Shown in pieces: positions 34,199 to 44,200 of a DNA stretch of 64,000 nucleotides. How positions within the stretch are numbered: position 1 is the first letter of the stretch; the number at the start of each line of letters is the position of its first letter. This DNA is from JAENVU01 sp046598395. GTDB taxonomy: Bacteria; Actinomycetota; Acidimicrobiia; IMCC26256; JAENVU01. The stretch covers positions 186,001-250,000 of the forward strand of contig JBKJIQ010000009.1 of NCBI GenBank assembly GCA_046598395.1, given 5' to 3'. The position numbers were made by a program, and so were the translations under genes. A model generated the notes under the pieces. That model did not search any database. It was not told the origin of the DNA and was given only the letters and a program-made list of their open reading frames with translations.

Positions 34199-35053
34199 AT
34201 GCGTTTTCGCCGTTTCGTTCCGCTCGTCGGTTTGCTCGTCATCGTCGCCGCAAGCTGTGCGAAGCCCGACCTCGTCCCTCCCGGCGATGCCCCGGTTCGG
34301 TATCGCGACCCGATCTTCAACGCGGTCACCGTCACCAACAACATCACCTATGCCAGCGCGGTCAATATCAGCAACCAGACGATAACCTTGGTGCTCGACC
34401 TGTACCAGCCCTCCGGCGACACGGTCACCAGTCGACCGGCGATCGTATGGGTCCACGGCGGCTCCTTCTGTTGCGGCAATCGCACGTCGGCCGAACTCGT
34501 CGATGAAGCGAACACGTTCTCGAAAATGGGATACGTGAATGTGTCGATCGACTACCGCCTCGAATCACCCGGCTGCTCCGGCAATCAGTCGAACTGCGTG
34601 GTGGCGATCCAAGAGGCGACCGCTGACGCGCAGACCGCGGTGCGGTTTCTTCGCTCCAATGCCGCAACGTACGGCATCGACCCGGACCGCATCGCCATCG
34701 GCGGTTCCTCTGCGGGTGCGATCGCCGCGCTCAACGTTGGCTACTCGACCTCGGAAGATCCGTCCGCCAGGGTTCGCGCCGCGCTTTCGATATCGGGTGC
34801 GCAGATCGTTTCGGGCACCGTGTCGGAAGGTGACGCACCGGCGCTCGACTTCCACTGCACCACCGACCCGCTCGTGGCCTATGCCTGGATCAATGCCACC
34901 GTGGACTTGGCGAAGGCCGCGGGACTCGACATCTATCTCACGTCCTGGGACGCAACGTGCCACGTGCCGTATGTGGCGCATCGCCAGCAGATTCTCGATC
35001 AGTCGAGAAACTTCTTGTGGTGGGAGATGGACCTCGCCCACGCAACAACCTGA
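34199..35053 (+). CDS. Alpha/beta hydrolase lipoprotein (carboxylesterase-like)
   Basis: This 284-residue protein has a lipoprotein signal with lipobox VAASC (Cys20). The mature part is an alpha/beta hydrolase of the carboxylesterase/HSL type: WVHGGSFCCGN (85-94) supplies the oxyanion hole, GGSSAG (168-173) has the nucleophile Ser171, and HVPYVAHR near the C-terminus may supply the His. The C-terminal part is short for the family. It is expected to be anchored to the outer face of the membrane and to hydrolyse small esters. Confidence 0.85.
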   Translation: MRFRRFVPLVGLLVIVAASCAKPDLVPPGDAPVRYRDPIFNAVTVTNNITYASAVNISNQTITLVLDLYQPSGDTVTSRPAIVWVHGGSFCCGNRTSAELVDEANTFSKMGYVNVSIDYRLESPGCSGNQSNCVVAIQEATADAQTAVRFLRSNAATYGIDPDRIAIGGSSAGAIAALNVGYSTSEDPSARVRAALSISGAQIVSGTVSEGDAPALDFHCTTDPLVAYAWINATVDLAKAAGLDIYLTSWDATCHVPYVAHRQQILDQSRNFLWWEMDLAHATT

Positions 35054-35075
35054 CGAGAAACCTTCGACCACACCC

Positions 35076-35300
35076 GTGACCGCGGAGCGACCCGCGGCGC
35101 TCGCCGAGCTCCCGATCGACATTCTCGAGATCGACAAGCGGTTCATCGACAACCTCACGCGTGACCACGAAGGTCGGGGGTTCGTCAACGCGATCATGCA
35201 ACTCGCGCAGACGCTCCACCTCGAAACTATCGCCAAAGGGTTTCGGAAGCGCTCGCGCTCCCGGATGAGAGGCCCGACTTCGAGTCTGGCGTACACCTAG
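35076..35300 (+). pseudogene. EAL-domain relic
   Basis: A 74-codon reading from GTG 35076 contains LAELPIDILEIDKRFIDNL, then a FVNAIMQLAQTLHLETIAKG stretch. This matches the middle of EAL-type cyclic-di-GMP phosphodiesterases (FPVDILKIDRSFV, then AIIALAHALGL, then VAEGVE). The signature-bearing N-terminal half is absent, and after IAKG the frame changes: the family's closing DFxQGxxL pattern is resembled by PDFESGVHLA in another frame. It lacks catalytic Glu residues and is best read as a decayed remnant of a c-di-GMP phosphodiesterase. It lies between the esterase lipoprotein and the acyl-CoA dehydrogenase. Confidence 0.6.
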
Positions 35301-35333
35301 CATTCAGCGTCCGAGAAGTCACGAGGGAGTCCA

Positions 35334-37064
35334 ATGGAAGTCAGCGCGCATCCCGGAATCCTGTTGAACCCGCACGCCTACCGCGCGAGTGAGCTCGACG
35401 CCGGGTCTCGGGAACTCATGGAGGCGACGATCGCCTACTTCGAGTCCATCGGGAAAGACCGCATCACGAACGAGGACAATGCCGGAGTCTGGTACGCCGA
35501 TTTCTGCCGATTCCTCAGAGAGTCGGAGGCCTTCGCCACACTGATGACACCGGCCGGTCACGGAAGGGATGATGCTCGGTGGGACACGTGGCGCAACTGC
35601 CACTTCAGTGAGATCACCGCGTTCTACAGCCTCGGGTACTGGTATGCCTGGCAAGTATCGATGCTCGGGCTCGGGCCGATCTGGATGGGCGAGAACGAGG
35701 AGCTCAAGACGCGCACCGCGGACCTGTTGCGCGCGGGTGGCATCTTCGCGTTCGGCCTCTCCGAGAAGGAGCATGGCGCCGATATCTACTCGAGCGAGAT
35801 GGCCCTCACCCCGACGGGCGACGGTACGTACGTGGCGAACGGCAGCAAGTACTACATCGGCAACGGGAACGAGGCCGCGCTCGTCTCGGTGTTCGGTCGG
35901 GTCACGAACGACGACCCCGCGGCCGAGACCGAGTACGTGTTCTTCGTGGTCGAGAGCAAGCACGAGGCCTACGAACTCGAGAAGAACACCGTGCATTCGC
36001 CGATGTACGTCTCCGCGTTCACACTTCACGATTACCCGATCACCGACGCTGACATCGTGGTACGCGGCCCCGAGGCATGGAACGTCGCGCTGAACACCAT
36101 CAACGTGTGTAAGTACAACCTCGGGTGGGCATCAATCGGGATTTGCACGCACGCGTTTTACGAGGCCATCGACCACGCCGGTCACCGCACTCTCTACGGC
36201 GGACTCGTCACCGACTTCGGCCACGTTCGCCAGCTGTTCGTCGACGCGTACGCACGCCTCACCGCCATGAAGCTGTTCGCGATGCGCGCCAACGACTACA
36301 TGCGCTCCGCGTCGGACGACGATCGCCGGTACCTGCTCTACAACCCCCTCGTGAAGATGAAGGTCACCACCGAAGGCGAGCACGTGATCAACGCTCTGTG
36401 GGACGTGATCGCAGCCAAAGGGTTCGAGGCCGACACCTATTTCCAGATGGCGGCACGCCACATTCGTGCATTACCCAAGCTCGAAGGAACGGTGCACGTG
36501 AACATCGCGCTCATCGTGAAGTTCATGGCGAACTACTTCTTCGCGCCTCAGGAGTACGCGCCGGTGCCCGTTCGTCAGGACGCCACGCACGACGCGTACC
36601 TCTTCGAGCAGGCGCCGACGCGCGGGCTCGGCAAGATCCGCTTTCACGACTGGGCCAAGACCTTCGATCGGTTCCATACCCCGAACGTGGAGATCTTCCG
36701 GAGTCAGGTCGACACGTTCCGCTCCATGCTCGAGATTGCCGCGCCCGAAGGAGCCCAGGCGACCGACATCGACTTCCTGCTCGCGCTCGGCGAACTGTTC
36801 TCCTTGGTGGTCTACGGGCAACTCATTCTGGAGAACGTGGAGCTCCACGGCATCAGCGAGCCGATGACCGAGCAGATCTTCGATGTCGTCGTGCGCGACT
36901 TCTCGGCCGGGGCTGCCCGTCTCCACGGGAAGACCGCCGCCTCCGCCGAACAGGCGGAGTTCGCGCTCCAGATGGTGCAACGGCCGAACGGTGATCCGGC
37001 CCGCTTCGCCCGCGTGTGGGACGAAGCCTCGGCGCTGATGGACACCTACCAACTCGCACCCTGA
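35334..37064 (+). CDS. Acyl-CoA dehydrogenase family protein
   Basis: This 576-residue flavoprotein has acyl-CoA dehydrogenase features: FAFGLSEKEHGADIY (near 137-151), which corresponds to the FAD/substrate motif ALTEPxAGSD in a divergent form, then YYIGNGNEAALVSVFGR, and a C-terminal helical domain. It is longer than the standard 380 residues. It belongs to a large actinobacterial subgroup with an extended N-terminus. The catalytic Glu position is not identified with certainty. It would oxidise an acyl-CoA at the alpha-beta bond, passing electrons to ETF. The start has GAGGGAG upstream. The function of its neighbours does not narrow the substrate. Confidence 0.82.
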   Translation: MEVSAHPGILLNPHAYRASELDAGSRELMEATIAYFESIGKDRITNEDNAGVWYADFCRFLRESEAFATLMTPAGHGRDDARWDTWRNCHFSEITAFYSLGYWYAWQVSMLGLGPIWMGENEELKTRTADLLRAGGIFAFGLSEKEHGADIYSSEMALTPTGDGTYVANGSKYYIGNGNEAALVSVFGRVTNDDPAAETEYVFFVVESKHEAYELEKNTVHSPMYVSAFTLHDYPITDADIVVRGPEAWNVALNTINVCKYNLGWASIGICTHAFYEAIDHAGHRTLYGGLVTDFGHVRQLFVDAYARLTAMKLFAMRANDYMRSASDDDRRYLLYNPLVKMKVTTEGEHVINALWDVIAAKGFEADTYFQMAARHIRALPKLEGTVHVNIALIVKFMANYFFAPQEYAPVPVRQDATHDAYLFEQAPTRGLGKIRFHDWAKTFDRFHTPNVEIFRSQVDTFRSMLEIAAPEGAQATDIDFLLALGELFSLVVYGQLILENVELHGISEPMTEQIFDVVVRDFSAGAARLHGKTAASAEQAEFALQMVQRPNGDPARFARVWDEASALMDTYQLAP

Positions 37065-37144
37065 GCGGAGCTCGATCGTCGAGGCGAAACTTCAGGTCGC
37101 TGCGTCGAGGGTATCGACTCCTGATCGCGATACCGTCGCACCCG

Positions 37145-38470
37145 ATGGTCGCGGTGGGCGGAGTGAGGTCAATCTTGGGTCGTAACCGAGCACGCCGACT
37201 CAAGGCTTCGGCCTTGGGTTGGGTGTTCTTCGCCGTCTCGATCAACGGCGCGATCTATACCCTGAACGCCTACCGACCCTCACGACGCAACCGACTCCTG
37301 CTCGGCTGGAGCATGTTCGCATCGTGGATCACGGTCGAACTCGCTCCGTTCCATCTCGTCGGGCAGGTCCTCGCCACCGGGTGGTTCGCCCGGCGAGGTG
37401 CACTGCGCAGCCGGCCCGGCCGCATCGGACTGGCCCTCACGCTCGCTTCCTGGGTCGGGCTGGCATTTTCGATTCGCCAGAGCCTCGCCGCACGCGACGA
37501 GATTCGTGAGGCACTGCGAGATCTCCAGCGCATCACGCCTTCCGTCGCGCCCCTCCCGGTGCGAGTGCAACGCCGCATCACCTTCGCCCGCGCCGGTGGG
37601 CGCCGACTGCGCCTCGATGTGCACGCGCCCACCGTCGGCCCCACACCGGGGGAACGACGACCGGCTCTGGTGCAGGTCCACGGCGGCGGCTGGGTGATCG
37701 GGTTCAAGAATCGTCAGGGTCAGCTGTTGATGCGTCGCCTGGCGTCGCAAGGTTGGGTGTGCTTCAACGTCGACTACCGACTCAGCCCGGCCGCGACCTT
37801 TCCCGACCATCTCGTCGACGTAAAACGGGCGATTGCCTGGGTCCGCGAGCACGCCGATGACTACGCCATCGACCCCGACTTCGTCGCCGTGACGGGCGGA
37901 TCCGCGGGCGGACACCTCACCGCACTCACCGCGCTCACCAGCGGCGACCTGAGATACCAGCCAGGCTTCGAGACCGCCGACACCTCAGTACAGGCGGCGG
38001 TGCCGTTCTACGGCGTGTACGACTTCACCAACCGCAACGGCACCGCACCTCCCGACATGGAGCGTTTCTTCTTGGCGCCGATCGTGATGAAGGCCGACCT
38101 CGCCGAGGCTCCTGAGGCCTACGCGGCGGCCTCACCCCTCGACCAAGTCCGCGCCGACGCACCTCCGTTTTTCGTCATTCATGGCGAGCACGACGTCCTG
38201 GCCCCGATCGAAGATGCGCGCGACTTCGTGGCCCGCATGCGAGCCGTGTCACGCCAGCCCGTGTACTACCTCGAGCTTCGAGGCGCCCAGCACGCGTTCG
38301 ATACCTTTCCATCGATCCGGGCCAATGCGGTCGTCGACGCCGCTGCCCGTTTCCTCACCGCGATCTGGACCGCCTACCGAGAAACGACCGAGTCCGACCC
38401 CACTGCCGCCGAGGTCAGAGAAGCGGTCGTCGACTCGCTCGGCGCGCCGCTCACCGAAGCAATCGATTGA
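37145..38470 (+). CDS. Membrane-anchored alpha/beta hydrolase (HSL-type)
   Basis: From ATG 37145 this is a 441-residue protein. The N-terminal 150 residues hold about three hydrophobic helices (ALGWVFFAVSINGAIYTL in part, WITVELAPFHLVGQVL, IGLALTLASWVGLAF). The C-terminal catalytic domain has VQVHGGGWVIG, YRLSPAATFPDHL, the nucleophile motif GGSAGG, an acid in HGEHDVLAP and a His in GAQHAFD. This is the hormone-sensitive-lipase layout, predicting an esterase facing the membrane surface. ATG 37145 was chosen because the upstream part (to 37016) overlaps the acyl-CoA dehydrogenase end. Confidence 0.85.
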   Translation: MVAVGGVRSILGRNRARRLKASALGWVFFAVSINGAIYTLNAYRPSRRNRLLLGWSMFASWITVELAPFHLVGQVLATGWFARRGALRSRPGRIGLALTLASWVGLAFSIRQSLAARDEIREALRDLQRITPSVAPLPVRVQRRITFARAGGRRLRLDVHAPTVGPTPGERRPALVQVHGGGWVIGFKNRQGQLLMRRLASQGWVCFNVDYRLSPAATFPDHLVDVKRAIAWVREHADDYAIDPDFVAVTGGSAGGHLTALTALTSGDLRYQPGFETADTSVQAAVPFYGVYDFTNRNGTAPPDMERFFLAPIVMKADLAEAPEAYAAASPLDQVRADAPPFFVIHGEHDVLAPIEDARDFVARMRAVSRQPVYYLELRGAQHAFDTFPSIRANAVVDAAARFLTAIWTAYRETTESDPTAAEVREAVVDSLGAPLTEAID

Positions 38471-38505
38471 ACCGTACGCGGGTCACGACGCCATAACCTG
38501 CGCGC

Positions 38506-39750
38506 ATGACCGCAACGATCGACGCGACCGATTGGGATCCGCGCGATCCCGGATTTCGATCCGACCCGTACCCGTGGTATCGGGCTCTGCGCGACCAGGC
38601 ACCGGTCCATCGGCATCCCGAAGTGGGCTACGTGATTTCACGGTACGCCGACATCGAAGCGTTGCTGCGCGACGACCGGTTCTCGGTCTCGACCCCCTCG
38701 CCGTGGCGCGAAGTACTCGCGGAACATGCGGCACCCGAGCTGCGCAAACTCGGGGAGAGCACCCTGTTATTCATCGATGCACCGAACCACACCCGAGTGC
38801 GCGGACTCGTCACCAAGGCCTTCACCCCGCGTCGGATCGCGCGGCTGCGTCCGCACCTCGAGCGCACGATCGACTCGATCCTCGACCGGCTGGAGCCGGA
38901 AACGGAGTTCGATCTCCTCACCGAGATCGCCGAACCGCTGCCGATCCTCACGATCACCCATCTGCTCGGGGTCCCTGACGCCGACTGGTCGCAGCTCCAT
39001 CGATGGACCACCGCGATCACCGCGTTCAACGAGCTGCCCATCGATTTCACTGCACTGCCTGGCGCGAACGCAGCCGCCGCCGAGTTCGCCGACTACTGCA
39101 ACACGCTCATCGACCAACGCCGGACTGCGCCCGGTGGCGACCTCGTCTCCGCCCTCATCGCCGCCGAAGACGACGGACATCGACTCAACCACGACGAAGT
39201 GGTCGGCATGCTCATCCTGTTGCTCATGGCCGGTCACGACACGACGAAGAGCCTGATCTCGACCGGCATGCGCGAACTGCTGCGCCATCCTGATCAAGCG
39301 GCGATCGTGCGGGACGAACCGGGCGTCGTGAGCGCCGCAATCGAGGAACTGCTCCGCTTCGAAAGCCCGCTGCACGTCGCGTCAGGCGGCGGCCGCTGGA
39401 CTCACGAGCCGATCACGCTCCACGATGTGCGGATCGAACCGGGTGTGCCCGTCCGGTTGTTGCTCGGTTCGGCGAACCACGACCCGGCTGCGTTCGACAA
39501 TCCCGATCGTCTCAATGTGCACCGTACGCCCATGCCGCACCTCGCGTTCGGCAAGGGCATCCACTTCTGCCTCGGTGCCGCGGTCGGGCGGCTCGAAGGA
39601 AACGTGGTGATCCCGCGTATCCTTCAACGGTTCCCCGACCTCGAACTCGTCCGGGACCACCTCAAATGGCGCCCCACGTTCGTCACCCGCCAACTCGCCG
39701 AGTTGCCCGTACGCCGCGCTGGACGCTCAGGGCCACGCAGCCCTTCCTGA
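38506..39750 (+). CDS. Cytochrome P450
   Basis: This 414-residue soluble P450 is of the bacterial class I type. The oxygen-activating helix has AGHDTT (242-247), the ExxR motif is Glu281-Arg284, and the haem-binding loop FGKGIHFCLG carries the ligand Cys355. No fused reductase is present, and no ferredoxin gene was found nearby, so electrons must come from elsewhere in the genome. The substrate is not deducible, but actinobacterial P450s of this size commonly hydroxylate steroids, terpenoids or aromatic compounds. It follows the membrane esterase by 35 bases and may share its transcript. Confidence 0.93.
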   Translation: MTATIDATDWDPRDPGFRSDPYPWYRALRDQAPVHRHPEVGYVISRYADIEALLRDDRFSVSTPSPWREVLAEHAAPELRKLGESTLLFIDAPNHTRVRGLVTKAFTPRRIARLRPHLERTIDSILDRLEPETEFDLLTEIAEPLPILTITHLLGVPDADWSQLHRWTTAITAFNELPIDFTALPGANAAAAEFADYCNTLIDQRRTAPGGDLVSALIAAEDDGHRLNHDEVVGMLILLLMAGHDTTKSLISTGMRELLRHPDQAAIVRDEPGVVSAAIEELLRFESPLHVASGGGRWTHEPITLHDVRIEPGVPVRLLLGSANHDPAAFDNPDRLNVHRTPMPHLAFGKGIHFCLGAAVGRLEGNVVIPRILQRFPDLELVRDHLKWRPTFVTRQLAELPVRRAGRSGPRSPS

Positions 39751-39762
39751 GTTAGGACGGCA

Positions 39763-40146
39763 TCAGCGATCGGCGCTCGCCGACTCCGCGTCTATCCGCT
39801 CCTGCGCGATACCGACCGCGGCGCGCAGATCGTTGCGGGCACTGCGCATGCCTTCGATGAGCGCGGTACCAACGTCGGAGGCTTCGTCGCTCAGCGCTTC
39901 CAGCCGGGCGCGGGCGGTACGCCAGACCGCCTCGGCGTCATCGACTGAACCTGCGGTTTCGTCCCGCATCTCCATGCGACCGAGGTCGGCTTGCACTCTC
40001 AAGCCGTCGATACGCGCCTTCCATGCCTCCAAGATGGCGTCGGTGGTCTCTCGGCCGAGCGCCACGATCAGGTCCTCGAGTTCACGAACCTTCTGCTTGA
40101 GTTCGTCGACTCGCTCGGACCGTTCGGTTGCCGCCACATCAGTCAT
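39763..40146 (-). CDS. Hypothetical coiled-coil protein
   Basis: This 127-residue protein is almost entirely helical and charged, with heptad spacing through most of its length (ERVDELKQKVRELEDLIVAL, then AWKARIDGLRVQADLGRME). It has no membrane segment or signal peptide. It is preceded by GAGAGGGG upstream of ATG 40146. No family was recognised. It is divergent from the acidic protein gene, and the 285 bases between them contain a long inverted repeat. Confidence 0.65.
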   Translation of the reverse strand: MTDVAATERSERVDELKQKVRELEDLIVALGRETTDAILEAWKARIDGLRVQADLGRMEMRDETAGSVDDAEAVWRTARARLEALSDEASDVGTALIEGMRSARNDLRAAVGIAQERIDAESASADR

Positions 40147-40191
40147 TTGGACCCCTCTCGTCGTAGCCCCACTCTTGCGTTTTCGATATCC

Positions 40192-40251
40192 CGCCGACAG
40201 AGCCGAAGGTCCCGACTCGGGTGCACCGGGTGACCTTCGGCTCTACCGGCG
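40192..40251. repeat. Long inverted repeat in a divergent intergenic region
   Basis: AGAGCCGAAGGTC (40199-40211) pairs perfectly with GACCTTCGGCTCT (40232-40244) across a 20-base loop. After a 2x2 internal mismatch the outer CGCCG (40192-40196) and CGGCG (40247-40251) also pair. It lies between the divergent genes at 39763-40146 and 40432-40761, so it cannot end either transcript. It could be an operator, an RNA structure in a 5' leader, or a repetitive extragenic element. Confidence 0.6.
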
Positions 40252-40431
40252 AGGCCCACACCGATGCCACCGAAACCCAACTGCTTGGCCGCGAAGCCGA
40301 TCGAGCTAGCGCGTGGGGGGTCGCGATCCGAAACGCCGCGGCTCAATGACACCCGGTCCTTCGACCCTTGCGAACTGCCCGGGATGACGCCAGGCTTTGC
40401 CGGGTGACCCGCGAAGAGTGGAGGACGTGTG

Positions 40432-40761
40432 ATGCCAATCGATCAGCCTGACAACCCAGTGCAATCGATAGGGCAGGAGGGTGGCCATGCCTCCCTGCCG
40501 GATTCCGCAACTTGGGACGCTCGCGAAGACGCCGAGGTCGAACTCCTGGGCGACGCGGATCACATCGACGAAGTCGACCTCGTCGACGAGAACTGGGCGC
40601 CGGGTCAGCCGCCGCCGGGAGTGCCGGTCGACGAAGTGCTGCACATCCATTCCATGATGAACCCCGAACCGACCGCCGACGAGCTCGACGTCAACGAAGT
40701 GACCCACGACCGCCTCGAACTCGCCACCGACGAACTCTTCGAAGGCGAAGACGAGCGGTAG
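40432..40761 (+). CDS. Small acidic hypothetical protein
   Basis: This 109-residue protein is strongly acidic, with many Asp and Glu and few basic residues (for example DAREDAEVELLGDADHIDE). It contains no membrane segment, signal peptide or recognisable motif. ATG 40432 is preceded by GGAGGA; an in-frame GTG lies three bases earlier. The even spread of codons suggests real coding. The function is unknown. Confidence 0.6.
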   Translation: MPIDQPDNPVQSIGQEGGHASLPDSATWDAREDAEVELLGDADHIDEVDLVDENWAPGQPPPGVPVDEVLHIHSMMNPEPTADELDVNEVTHDRLELATDELFEGEDER

Positions 40762-40932
40762 CTCACCGTTCGACGCTCCGAGTTTCCGTTCCGGCGCGCG
40801 GCGGCGTATGCGCTCGCCGATCTCCGGCGGTTGGGCACGCGGGGTCCCGACACCGCACCTCGGTTCTCCACGACCCGGGCCACCTGGCGGGGAGAGAGCG
40901 AGCCAACCACCCTGCGGGCGTAGCCTGATGGG

Positions 40933-41133
40933 ATGGTTGTTCAACGCACCGCCGGCGCAATCGTGCTGGCCGCGATGGTGACGTTGGCGGCGTGTGCCAG
41001 CGACGGGAGCCGCTCGGAGCCTCCGCCGTCGACGAGCGCCAAGGTCGCGCCTACCACCACCACAACGACCCTTCCCCCGACAACGACCACCACAGGGCTC
41101 TCGACGCGGGATCCGTTTCAACCCGTCGCCTGA
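40933..41133 (+). CDS. Small Thr-rich lipoprotein
   Basis: This 66-residue protein has a lipoprotein signal peptide with lipobox TLAAC (Cys21), followed by a Ser/Pro-rich stretch and a Thr-rich tract (TTTTTTLPPTTTTTG), ending in RDPFQPVA. It has the look of the N-terminal export and linker part of a larger lipoprotein, but no continuation is visible downstream, so it is either a complete small lipoprotein or a truncated one. The upstream gap 40762-40932 shows no convincing coding or RNA gene. Confidence 0.55.
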   Translation: MVVQRTAGAIVLAAMVTLAACASDGSRSEPPPSTSAKVAPTTTTTTLPPTTTTTGLSTRDPFQPVA

Positions 41134-41240
41134 GGCGGCACCCCGGAGGAGAGCCGGTGGCGACTCGCGTCGGGGAGCCCGCGGGTCAGCGGTACCCGGA
41201 CATGATCCGATCGAATTGCTCCCACGTCAGTCTGACCTGC

Positions 41241-44200
41241 CTAGGTGTGAAACACCTTGGCGCCGCGAGACTCGAGGTCATCGAGGCGCGGTAGCCACGC
41301 GGCCATCGCTTCATGTCCGCTCCTACGGCGACCCGCGGCGATGCAGTTCGCGAAACCGGTGGCGTCGCCCGCGGGCCCGAGCGAGAGTTCCACTTCCGCC
41401 GCGTTGAAGTCGAGCCCGACGATCAGTGGCTCCGAGTCCCGCTCCGTGAGTACCCGCCGCGCCTCGTCGAACCAGCGTCGGGCGTCGTCAGGCCGGCCGT
41501 CGAGCGCGCAGAGGAGCGCGTAGGACCAACGGGCGTCGACCTCCGGGTAGTCGAGGTCTGGGTCGAGCCACTTCTCGCGTACGTTGCGCTCGAGCACGGG
41601 AACGTAGCCGGCATCACCCAGGCGCCAGGCAGTCTCAACCGCGTACGCGAGGGCGATCTGCGCGTTCGGAGCCCACCCGCCCGCACGTTCCAGGGCTGGG
41701 AGCGCCTCATCGACGAGCACCCGCGCCCGGTCGTCGAAACCCCCGATCACGAGACCCCGTGCCGCGGCGAGCCGCAATGCGAGCCCCGCCCATTTCGTGT
41801 CGGGTCGCTCCGAGGCCGCGAGCAGCACGTCGGCGACATCCACACCGAGGTCCACGCCGCCGATGACGTCACGCAACATCGGCACGACGAGTACCTGAAG
41901 ATGTTGGTTGGAGCCCGGCGCGATCCGCGGCAGCAACGCAAGTGCCACATCGAGATCTGCCGCCGCGGCGTCGAAGTCGCCGACGACGGACTGGAGACGC
42001 GATCGAAACGCGAGCATGAAGGCCTCCATCGCCACCAGTCCCTGCTCGTGGAAGGTCCCAACGTCGTCGCCGAGCCTGTCGATGCCAACCCGCCACGCTC
42101 CGCTGGCCAACACCCCCGCGAACCCGCCCGCGTCGAGCCGCTCCCGACCCTCGGCTCCCGACGCCGGCGCATCGCAGAGGAAGCCCGCCCGCAGCTCGCT
42201 CGGAAGCTCGGCCAGGACTGCCCGGAGCTCGCGGTACTCGTCGTCGTCCACCGGGATGCCGGGAGTCATCGGATCGTTGTGGTCGCGTTCCTCGAGTTCG
42301 GCCTGGCGGACCAAGGCCCATTGGTAATCGCGTCGCTCGGCTCGCAACCACCGTCGGCCCAGACGGGCGAGTCGCCAGGACACGGTGATGTCCTCGAGCG
42401 TGTTCTGCCCGCGAATGAGCTCGGCCACGAGATCTGCGGCGGCGTCGACCCCCTCCGAGGCCGCGAGGCCATCCGCGGCGGACGCGGCGTCCGCGAGCAC
42501 CGTCTCCGGATCGATCTGCGCGAGGAGGCCGGCCTGCGCGATACGGCGCTGGACCTCGACGACACGGTCGTCGCCTTCTTCGAGCAACTCGGCCGCGGTC
42601 CGCAGCGCGGCCAGCTCCTCGAACCGTGCGTAACGGGCCGCGGCATCGTCGGCAACCGCGAGCGCGTAGGGCACACCGCGTTCGGCGCCGGGGATTGCCG
42701 CGCTGTGCAGGTAGTGGCGGGCGAGGGTGGCAGCCAGCGCGGCGTCGGGCGCCCCGCGCATCTCCTTTTCGATGGCTTCCGCGATCGCGCGGTGCATGCG
42801 CACCTGGCGGCTCGGGTTCAACTCCTCCACCAGCGTGTGGCGGAACAGCGCGTGGGTGAACGCGTACCGGTCGAACTCGTCGGTCGCGGTCACGATCCGC
42901 GCTTCCAAGGCCTCGTCGATCGCGTCGAGAGCGTCCTCCTCGTCGATCTTCGTGACGATGGCCGCGATCGCGAGCGGAAACGACACCTCGAACAACGCAC
43001 CGGCCGCGAGGAGCTTGTTGGAATCGGGTGAGAGCCGTGACAATCGGCGACCGATCACATCGCGCACGCCGGCCGGGATACTGAGTTCCGCGTCCGGCGC
43101 CGCGACCCAGACGCCGTCTTCGACGCGGAGCTGACCCTCATCCGCGAGATGCAACAGCGTCTCGCGCAGAAAGAACGGATTCCCATCGGTCTCCGCAGCC
43201 AACCGTTCGGCAAACTCGCCTGGTACGGCATGGCCGGAGATGCGTTCCAGCAGTGCCTGCACGTCCTCGGTCCCGAGACCATCGAGGGCGATGCGGGTCA
43301 CGTCGGTTTCGCGCTGGAGCTCCGGTAGCGCCTTCGCGAACGGATGGCGACGGTCGAGATCCGTTTCGCGGTAGGTGCCGATCACCAACACGTGCGTGCG
43401 GGTCGCGACCCGGGCCAGGGTGCGCAGCATCCCAACGGTCGCGTCGTCCGCCCAGTGCAGGTCCTCCACCACCAGTGCGACCGGTCCGGCCGCACTCAAT
43501 CGCGTGAGCACCTGACCAACGGCGTCGTGCAAGCGGGCGGTCTCCGCGTCGGCCGGCACGGGGAGCGGTTCGCCCGCGTCGGGCACCACCTCGCGAATCG
43601 CGGGAGCGAGGCGAGCGATGACGGCGGCGTCGCCGCCCAGGGCGTTCCGGACACTCGCCGCGAGAGTGCGGCGCGCCCAGTCCGTGACCGCTTCCGCGAA
43701 TGGCGCGTAGGGCACGACGTCACCGTCGTGGCAGCCACCGATCAAGATCGTGAGACCGTCGAACTGCGCGCAGACCTCGGCGACGAGCCGGGTCTTGCCG
43801 ATCCCCGGTTCGCCGGCCACGAGCACGAGACCGCCCACTCCATCGCGGGCCGCAATCACCCGCCCGGCGAGCACCGCTCGTTCGCGCGCCCGGCCAACGT
43901 AGGGCGAACGGGTTCGGAGGTCGGCTGCGCCGGCCGCAGGCTCCCAGCCGACGTCGAAGGTCGGCACCGGCTCGGTCAGGCCTTTGAGCTCCAGGTCACC
44001 AACCGACGTCATCTCGTGGCCACCGCGGCCGCGCGCCAAGACGCGCACGACTTCGGCAACCAGGATGTGACCGCCATCGGCGGCTCCGCAGAGTCGGGAC
44101 GCCTCCACCACCGGGGCCCCGAAGCAGTCACCGTCCTCGAGGGTCACATCGCCGGCGGAGATCCCCACGCGGATCGCGAGGTCGAGATGCTCATTGCGGG

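Noticed and set aside
41243..41257. Small AGGTGT/ACACCT inverted repeat at the cyclase stop
   Set aside because: Only six perfect pairs, partly inside the last codons; too weak to call a terminator.
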